A stretch of DNA of 10,355 nt from positions 1 to 10,355 of the forward strand of contig CAAFHY010000116.1 in assembly GCA_900762805.1 (NCBI GenBank), given 5' to 3'. The stretch is from Oscillospiraceae bacterium. Lineage in GTDB: Bacteria > Bacillota > Clostridia > Oscillospirales > Ruminococcaceae. The notes under the pieces are model-generated. The model saw only the letters and a list, made by a program, of their open reading frames with translations, had not been told where the DNA came from and searched no databases. Below, piece after piece: positions 6,155 to 10,355 of this stretch. Numbering within the stretch: position 1 is the first letter of the stretch; each line of letters starts with the position of its first letter. A program made the position numbers and the translations under genes.

Positions 6155-7900
6155 ATGGAAACCGTCAAAATCAAGATCAACGGGATCGAAGTCGAGACCC
6201 CAAAGGGCTCGACCATCCTGGAAGCTGCGCACAGCGCCGGCATCAAAATCCCGACGCTGTGCTACCTAAAGGGCATCAATGCCATCGGCGCCTGCCGTAT
6301 GTGCCTTGTCGAGGTCAAGGGCGCCCGCGCGTTGGCAGCTGCCTGTGTCTACCCCGTCAACGAGGGGATGGAGGTGTTCACCAATACCCCGACGCTGCGC
6401 AAATCCCGTCAGACGACGCTGGAGCTGCTGCTTTCCAACCACCGCTCCGACTGCCTTTCCTGCGTGCGCAACACCGACTGCGAGCTGCAGAATCTCTGCC
6501 GCGAGTACAATGTCGATATGCACCGCTTTGCCAGCGACCGCACCGAGCCGGAGATCGAGCAATCGACGCCGCACCTGGTGCGCGACAACTCCAAGTGCAT
6601 CCTCTGCCGCCGCTGCGTCGCCGTCTGCAAAAAGAACCAGCACGTCGGCGTCATCAACGTCAGCAAGCGCGGCTATCAGACCCATGTCGGCTCGGCCTTC
6701 GATATGCCGCTGGGCGAGACGGCCTGCGTCAACTGCGGCCAGTGCATTTCGGTCTGCCCCGTCGGCGCCCTTTATGAGGTCGATGATACCGCCAAGGTCT
6801 GGAACGCCATCGCCGATCCCGACAAGCACGTCATCATCGCGCCGGCGCCGTCGGTGCGCGCCCAGCTGGGCGAGTGCTTCGGCCTGCCCATCGGCACCAA
6901 CGTCGAGGGCAAGATGATCGCCGCGCTGCGCCGCCTTGGCGCCGATAAGGTGTTCGACGTCGATGCTGCCGCCGATGTCACCATCATGGAGGAGGGCACC
7001 GAGTTTATCCACCGCCTCACCGAGGGCGGCAAGCTGCCCATGTTCACCTCCTGCTCGCCGGGCTGGGTCAAGTTCCTGGAGGAGTACTATCCCGAATTCA
7101 TTCCCAACCTGTCGAGCTGCAAGTCGCCGCAGCAGATGTTCGGCGCGCTGTGCAAAACCTATTACGCCGAAAGGGCCGGCATCGACCCCAAGGATATCTT
7201 TGTTGTCAGCGTCATGCCCTGCACCGCCAAGAAATTCGAGATCTCGCGTGAGGATCAGGCTGCGGCCGGTGTGCCCGACCTGGATGTTTCCATCACCACC
7301 CGCGAGCTGGCCGACATGATCAAGCACGCCGGCATTGACTTCAACGCCCTGCCCGATGAGACCTGCGACCCGCTGCTCGGCATTGCCACCGGCGCCGGCC
7401 ATATCTTCGGCGTCACCGGCGGCGTGATGGAAGCGGCGCTGCGTACCGTTGTGGAGAAGGTCACCGGCAAGCCTATCGACGACCCCGAATTCACGGCTGT
7501 CCGCGGTGTGGCGGATATCAAGGAGGCCGAATATGATGTCGGCGGCACCACCGTGCGTGTCGCTGTCACCAGCGGCCTTGAGAATGCCCACAAGCTGCTG
7601 CAGATGATCAAGAACGGCGAGAAGCAGTATCATTTCGTGGAGGTCATGTGCTGTCCGGGCGGCTGCGTCAACGGCGGCGGCCAGCCCCACCAGAGCGGCA
7701 ACACCCACAACTTCGTCGATCTTCGCGCCGAGCGCGCCAAGGCGCTCTATAGTGAGGACGCGGCGATGGTGCTGCGCAAGAGCCACGAAAGCCCCGTTGT
7801 CAAGGAGCTTTATGAGAGCTACCTCGGCGAGCCGGGCAGCCACAAGGCTCACGAGATCCTGCACACCTCCTATGTTGCACGTCAGATCTATAACGACTGA
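6155..7900 (+). CDS. hndD: Catalytic [FeFe] hydrogenase subunit (HydA/HndD type)
   Basis: A 581-residue iron hydrogenase, close to HndD-type length and without the extra C-terminal 2Fe-2S domain seen in some trimeric HydA proteins. Domains in order: plant-type [2Fe-2S] (Cys36, 47, 50, 64), His-ligated [4Fe-4S] (His96, Cys100, 103, 109), two [4Fe-4S] (Cys148, 151, 154, 158 and 191, 194, 197, 201), then the H-cluster domain from ~215. Its loops are TSCSPGW (298-304), MPCTAKKFE (354-362, Cys356) and EVMCCPGGCVNGGGQP (496-511, Cys500 and Cys504). The C-terminal SHKAHEILH stretch matches the small-subunit-like region. It reduces protons or oxidises H2 using electrons from HndC and ferredoxin. Start ATG 6155 has AAAGGAG (6141-6147) seven bases upstream and lies 19 bases after hndC. 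Oddities: loop 1 has Ser301 where CpI has a second Cys, and loop 3 has an extra Cys499. The three H-cluster maturation genes hydE, hydF and hydG are not in this window. Confidence 0.96.
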   Translation: METVKIKINGIEVETPKGSTILEAAHSAGIKIPTLCYLKGINAIGACRMCLVEVKGARALAAACVYPVNEGMEVFTNTPTLRKSRQTTLELLLSNHRSDCLSCVRNTDCELQNLCREYNVDMHRFASDRTEPEIEQSTPHLVRDNSKCILCRRCVAVCKKNQHVGVINVSKRGYQTHVGSAFDMPLGETACVNCGQCISVCPVGALYEVDDTAKVWNAIADPDKHVIIAPAPSVRAQLGECFGLPIGTNVEGKMIAALRRLGADKVFDVDAAADVTIMEEGTEFIHRLTEGGKLPMFTSCSPGWVKFLEEYYPEFIPNLSSCKSPQQMFGALCKTYYAERAGIDPKDIFVVSVMPCTAKKFEISREDQAAAGVPDLDVSITTRELADMIKHAGIDFNALPDETCDPLLGIATGAGHIFGVTGGVMEAALRTVVEKVTGKPIDDPEFTAVRGVADIKEAEYDVGGTTVRVAVTSGLENAHKLLQMIKNGEKQYHFVEVMCCPGGCVNGGGQPHQSGNTHNFVDLRAERAKALYSEDAAMVLRKSHESPVVKELYESYLGEPGSHKAHEILHTSYVARQIYND

Positions 7901-7912
7901 TTCTTTCTGATG

Positions 7913-7943
7913 AAACGCCCCCGGCCGGCCGGGGGCGTTTTTT
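7913..7943 (+). terminator. Intrinsic terminator of the hydrogenase operon
   Basis: Bases 7913-7940 form a perfect 28-base palindrome (core ACGCCCCCGG paired with its complement around a central GGCCGGCC), followed by a T run to 7943. It starts 12 bases after the hndD stop. The very GC-rich stem plus six Ts (7938-7943) is a textbook rho-independent terminator. On the other strand only three Ts follow, so strong bidirectional action is not expected. Confidence 0.93.
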
Positions 7944-7992
7944 GTCCTGCTGCGGCGGGCTGTGCCGCTGTGCGTCCGGACGGACAGATATT

Positions 7993-8119
7993 ACCGGGCC
8001 GGCAGCGAGACAGCCTGGTGAAGGGCCGGCGCTGTTCCCGGCCTCATCGGCCGGCCCTGTGCGGGGGCCGGCCGATGCTTCCACTTGCCGGAACAGGGAC
8101 ATTCGCCGGCCGGCCCGGT
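7993..8119. repeat. Nested imperfect inverted repeat / potential large stem-loop
   Basis: Four sets of complementary arms nest inside each other: 7993-8000 with 8112-8119 (8 bp, ACCGGGCC), 8024-8031 with 8104-8111 (8 bp, GGCCGGCG), 8032-8042 with 8087-8096 (10 bp with C8039 bulged, CTGTTCC...), and 8045-8057 with 8065-8077 (13 bp, 7-base loop TGTGCGG). The inner hairpin is perfect. This amounts to 39 pairs in 127 bases. It could be a structured RNA, a palindromic (REP- or MITE-like) element, or partly the by-product of GC-rich GGCC-type repeats. No promoter in front of it is obvious. Confidence 0.55.
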
Positions 8120-8133
8120 GCCCGGCCTTTTTT
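8108..8133 (+). terminator. Second terminator-like hairpin before the peptidase promoter
   Basis: GGCCGG (8108-8113) can pair with CCGGCC (8122-8127) around an 8-base loop, directly followed by six Ts (8128-8133). This is a short but all-GC stem with a T run, acceptable as a rho-independent terminator. It could back up the 7913 terminator or end a short transcript that covers the inverted repeat. Its left arm also belongs to the longer inverted repeat, so the two structures exclude each other. Confidence 0.6.
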
Positions 8134-8209
8134 GCGCTTTTCGGCTGCTGTGCGCCCGGCTCGGCGGCTTCTGGCAGGCGACAGCTGTTCGCTTCCAAGC
8201 TGCCGGTGC

Positions 8210-8238
8210 TTGCAAAGGGGGCGGGAATGTGTTAAGAT
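8210..8238 (+). promoter_or_regulatory. Sigma-A type promoter for the M3 peptidase gene
   Basis: TTGCAA (8210-8215) and TAAGAT (8233-8238) are spaced by 17 bases, with an extended -10 TG at 8230-8231. Each box matches four of six consensus bases. Transcription would start near 8245, about 23 bases before the ATG at 8268, giving a short leader that contains the AGGAGG ribosome binding site (8258-8263). It lies downstream of both terminators, so the peptidase appears to be a separate transcription unit. Confidence 0.65.
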
Positions 8239-8267
8239 AGCAAAAAAGACCCGTCAGAGGAGGCATT

Positions 8268-10208
8268 ATGGTTCGTTTTTCTGAACTGGAATATAAAAGA
8301 CCCGATTTCGCGTACATCAAGAAGAAGCTGCGGCATCATATCGACACGATTGCCAGGGCGTCCAGCTATTCTGAGGCCAAGGCAGCCTTTCTGCGCTTCA
8401 ACACGGTGTTTGAGAACGCCGCCACCATGATCGTGACGGCGCGCATCCGGCATGACGTCAATACAGCCGATCCCTTTTATGAGGCCGAGACCAAATGGCT
8501 CGAAAAGCAGCTGGTGCTGCTGGCGCCGCTGCTGAAGAAGCTCAATAAGGCCATGACGGCCAGCCGCTACGCGGCCGACTTCGCCGCCGACTACGGCGAG
8601 CTGCTGCTGCGCGATATGGAGGCGCAGCTGCGCACGCAGAACAACCGCATCCTGCTGCTGATGATCCGTGAGAATGAGCTGGTGCGCGCCTATTCCAAGC
8701 TGGCGGCCGGCTGCCGCACAGATTTCAGGGGTGAATCGTGCAATTTTTACGGTCTGCTCCGGCATATGCAGTCCCCCGACCGCAGCGAGCGGCGGGAGGC
8801 CTTCGAGGCATGGGCGGCGCTCTATGAGGGGATCGCGCCGCAGCTCGATAAGCTTTATTCCAGGCTGGTGGCGCTGCGCGTCAAGAAGGCGCGGCGGCTG
8901 GGCTTTTCCGGCTATACCGAGCTTGCCTATCTCTCGCGCGGCCGGTATGATTACGGCCCCGACGAGGTACGCCGCTTCCGTGAGGCAGTGCGCGACTGTG
9001 TAGTGCCGGCCTGCCAGAAGCTCTATGAAAAGCAGCGGGCGCGCCTCGGCGTCGATCGGCTGCATTATTACGATGAAAGCCTCAACTTCCCCGGCGGCAA
9101 CCCGGTGCCGGAGGGCAGCCCGGAGCAGATGGTCGAGGCCGCCGGCCGGATGTACCGCGAGCTGTCGCCGGAGACCGGCGAATTCTTTAACTTTATGACG
9201 CGCTACGAGCTGTTCGATCTGGTGACCGGCCCCGGCAAGCGGCTGGGCGGCTACTGCACCGGTCTGCCGGGCTACAAGGCGCCCTTCATCTTCAGCAACT
9301 TCAACGGCACCTCGGCCGACGTCGATGTGCTGACGCATGAGGCCGGCCACGCCTTTGAGTATTACACCGCCTCGCGCGAGCTGCCGCTGCATCAGCAGCA
9401 CTATTCGACCAGCGAGATCAACGAAATCCATTCGATGTCGATGGAATTCTTTACCCATCCGTATATGGACAAGTTTTTCGGTGACCGCGCCGACCAGTAC
9501 CGCGCCTGTCATCTGGCCGACGCGCTGTGTACCATCCCTTATCTGGTCAGCGTCGATGAATTCCAGCACCGCGTATTTGAAAAGCCGCGCATGACGGCTG
9601 AGGAGCGCTACGCCGTCTGGAAGCAGATCGAGCAGACCTATCTGCCGTGGCGCGATTACGACGGCAACGCCTTTCTGGAAAAGGGCGGCTTCTGGATGCA
9701 GAAGCAGCATATCTTCATGTATCCGTTTTACTATGTTGACTACGCGCTGGCGCAGCTGTGCGCCTTCCAGTATTATCTGCGGATACGCGAGGACAGGGAC
9801 AAGGCGTGGAACGACTATCTGCGGCTGTGCCGAGCCGGCGGCAGCCGGGGCTATTTTGAGCTACTGGAGGTAGGCGAGCTGGCGCGCCCCTTTGATGCTG
9901 AGGTCATCCGCAGCACCGTCGGGCAGATCATGGCGCTGCTGGAGAACGACCCCAATCTTGAGCCGGACGAGACCGCTATCGCCGCAGCACGGGCCGCCGT
10001 CGCCGCGGCGGACGCACAGGCCGAAACAGGAGCCGGCGTGGTGGACAGTGACGGCGGACAGCCGGAGGGCGATGCAGCGGATGCAGACGCACCGGAGGAT
10101 GAAGGCGCCGGTTCCCCGTCCGCTCAGACGGCGGCTGATGCCCCTGAGGCGGCGGAAACGCCCGAAGCTTCCGAAGCCCCCGAAGCGCCCGAAGGCGCAG
10201 GGTCTTAG
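8268..10208 (+). CDS. pepF: M3 family oligoendopeptidase with an acidic Ala/Pro/Glu-rich tail
   Basis: A 646-residue zinc metallopeptidase of the M3 (thimet/PepF-like) family, which cleaves short peptides in the cytoplasm. The zinc site is HEAGH (residues 357-361), with His357 and His361 as ligands and Glu358 as catalytic base. Glu386, in EINEIHSMSMEFF (383-395), is the probable third ligand by its 25-residue spacing from the second His. Family landmarks also include KRLGGYCTGLPGYKAPFIF before the zinc site and the tyrosine-rich MYPFYYVDYALAQL (484-497) after it, which helps bind substrate. No signal peptide or membrane segment is seen. The recognisable family region ends near residue 561; the last ~85 residues are Ala-, Asp-, Glu- and Pro-rich with PEA repeats. 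AGGAGG (8258-8263) is four bases from ATG 8268. The gene follows its own promoter and is not obviously linked in function to the hydrogenase operon. The symbol pepF is by family resemblance. Confidence 0.92.
   Translation: MVRFSELEYKRPDFAYIKKKLRHHIDTIARASSYSEAKAAFLRFNTVFENAATMIVTARIRHDVNTADPFYEAETKWLEKQLVLLAPLLKKLNKAMTASRYAADFAADYGELLLRDMEAQLRTQNNRILLLMIRENELVRAYSKLAAGCRTDFRGESCNFYGLLRHMQSPDRSERREAFEAWAALYEGIAPQLDKLYSRLVALRVKKARRLGFSGYTELAYLSRGRYDYGPDEVRRFREAVRDCVVPACQKLYEKQRARLGVDRLHYYDESLNFPGGNPVPEGSPEQMVEAAGRMYRELSPETGEFFNFMTRYELFDLVTGPGKRLGGYCTGLPGYKAPFIFSNFNGTSADVDVLTHEAGHAFEYYTASRELPLHQQHYSTSEINEIHSMSMEFFTHPYMDKFFGDRADQYRACHLADALCTIPYLVSVDEFQHRVFEKPRMTAEERYAVWKQIEQTYLPWRDYDGNAFLEKGGFWMQKQHIFMYPFYYVDYALAQLCAFQYYLRIREDRDKAWNDYLRLCRAGGSRGYFELLEVGELARPFDAEVIRSTVGQIMALLENDPNLEPDETAIAAARAAVAAADAQAETGAGVVDSDGGQPEGDAADADAPEDEGAGSPSAQTAADAPEAAETPEASEAPEAPEGAGS
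10143..10196 (+). repeat. Degenerate PEA-coding repeats in the peptidase tail
   Basis: The last codons of the peptidase gene repeat the theme CCC-GAA-GC(N), giving PEA, PEAS, APEAPE units from about residue 626 to 643. The DNA unit GAAGC followed by CCC recurs at short intervals. This looks like low-complexity sequence that expands and contracts by slippage. Confidence 0.6.
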
Positions 10209-10254
10209 GAAAGATAAGGCCGGGGGATGCCGCGACACAGGAATACAACAACAG

Positions 10255-10282
10255 GAGCGGGCCGCCGAGGGGCGGCGCGCTC
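10255..10282 (+). terminator. GC-rich hairpin after the peptidase gene, possible terminator
   Basis: GAGCG (10255-10259) pairs with CGCTC (10278-10282) and GCCGCC (10261-10266) with GGCGGC (10271-10276), separated by one G-G mismatch and closed by a GAGG loop. The stem is strong, 11 bp, and lies 46 bases after the stop. Only a weak T stretch (TGCTTT) follows, so termination efficiency is doubtful. Confidence 0.5.
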
Positions 10283-10327
10283 TGCTTTGCCGGAGGACCG
10301 ATTCGGCCCCGCCTTTTATTGGGCGGT

Positions 10328-10355
10328 ATGGCGTTAATAAAGGAGCGATACTCGG
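10328..10355 (+). other. Possible start of another gene at the window edge
   Basis: An ATG at 10328 opens a frame that stays open for nine codons to the end of the window (MALIKERYS). It has no good ribosome binding site. Alternatively AAAGGAG at 10339-10345 could be the ribosome binding site of a gene starting just beyond 10355. The sequence is too short to choose between these. Confidence 0.2.

Larger units (their letters stand above)
7944..8267. other. Intergenic region with GGCCGGCC palindromes and no convincing gene
   Basis: These 324 bases separate hndD and the peptidase gene. Open frames run through it (for example from 7942 and from 7910), but they cross the terminator or the promoter, have no ribosome binding site and give low-complexity Arg/Pro/Gly/Cys-rich products, so I do not call them. 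Three copies of GGCCGGCC (8049-8056, 8066-8073, 8108-8115) occur here, and a fourth sits in the terminator (7923-7930). The region holds the inverted repeat, second terminator-like hairpin and promoter listed separately. Confidence 0.7.

Noticed and set aside
6266..7864. 532-residue open frame on the - strand opposite hndD
   Set aside because: Antisense shadow of the hydrogenase gene; no domain or motif recognisable.
7944..8267. tRNA, CRISPR array or transposon ends in the intergenic region
   Set aside because: No cloverleaf with CCA-type acceptor, no regularly spaced direct repeats, and no transposase or target-site duplication is visible; only palindromic hairpins.
7993..8267. Attenuator or riboswitch leader controlling the peptidase gene
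   Set aside because: The structure lies upstream of the best promoter (8210-8238), so it would not be in the peptidase mRNA from that promoter; kept only as an unexplained structure.
7910..8284. Small + strand open frame across the intergenic region
   Set aside because: It would translate through the operon terminator and the next promoter, has no ribosome binding site and yields Arg/Pro/Gly-rich sequence.
8232..9710. 492-residue open frame on the - strand opposite the peptidase
   Set aside because: Antisense shadow of the M3 peptidase gene, running into its promoter region; no motif.

Overview
The window is GC-rich with dense, almost gapless coding on the + strand. It holds most of an electron-bifurcating or NAD(P)-linked [FeFe] hydrogenase operon, followed by a separate peptidase gene. 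The gene content (an HndABCD-type hydrogenase, DRTGG-domain proteins, a PHP protein, an RsbW-like ATPase and an M3 oligoendopeptidase), strong AAGGAGG-type ribosome binding sites and high GC suggest an anaerobic fermentative member of the Clostridia, perhaps a high-GC Oscillospiraceae-like gut bacterium. The taxon is an inference; there is no rRNA or marker gene here.

Layout: 1-237 is the 3' end of the NuoE-like subunit (hndA/hydC). 265-3915 is a six-gene block in which every junction overlaps by 4-8 bases: DRTGG protein, RsbW-like ATPase, a [FeFe] hydrogenase-like protein of sensory type (loop SSACP), a second DRTGG protein, a PHP-domain protein, and a second GHKL ATPase. 3932-7900 carries hndB (thioredoxin-like 2Fe-2S), hndC/hydB (NuoF-like flavoprotein with Fe-S domains) and hndD/hydA (catalytic [FeFe] hydrogenase). 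A strong intrinsic terminator at 7913-7943 closes the operon.

The intergenic stretch 7944-8267 has no convincing gene. It contains a nested imperfect inverted repeat built on GGCCGGCC palindromes (7993-8119), a second terminator-like hairpin with six Ts (8108-8133), and a good extended -10 promoter (8210-8238) for the M3 oligoendopeptidase (8268-10208). That peptidase ends in an unusual Ala/Pro/Glu-rich tail. The last ~150 bases hold a GC-rich hairpin and perhaps the first codons of another gene.

How the genes may work together: HndA, HndC and HndD would pass electrons between NAD(P)H, ferredoxin and protons, with HndB as an associated 2Fe-2S protein. The block between hndA and hndB looks like signalling or redox-sensing machinery: a hydrogenase-like protein that keeps all four H-cluster cysteines but has Ala at the catalytic proton-relay position, two ATPase/kinase folds, two DRTGG domains and a PHP phosphoesterase-like protein. 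The reading that it senses H2 or redox state and tunes the hydrogenase is an inference. It is the most interesting part of the window.
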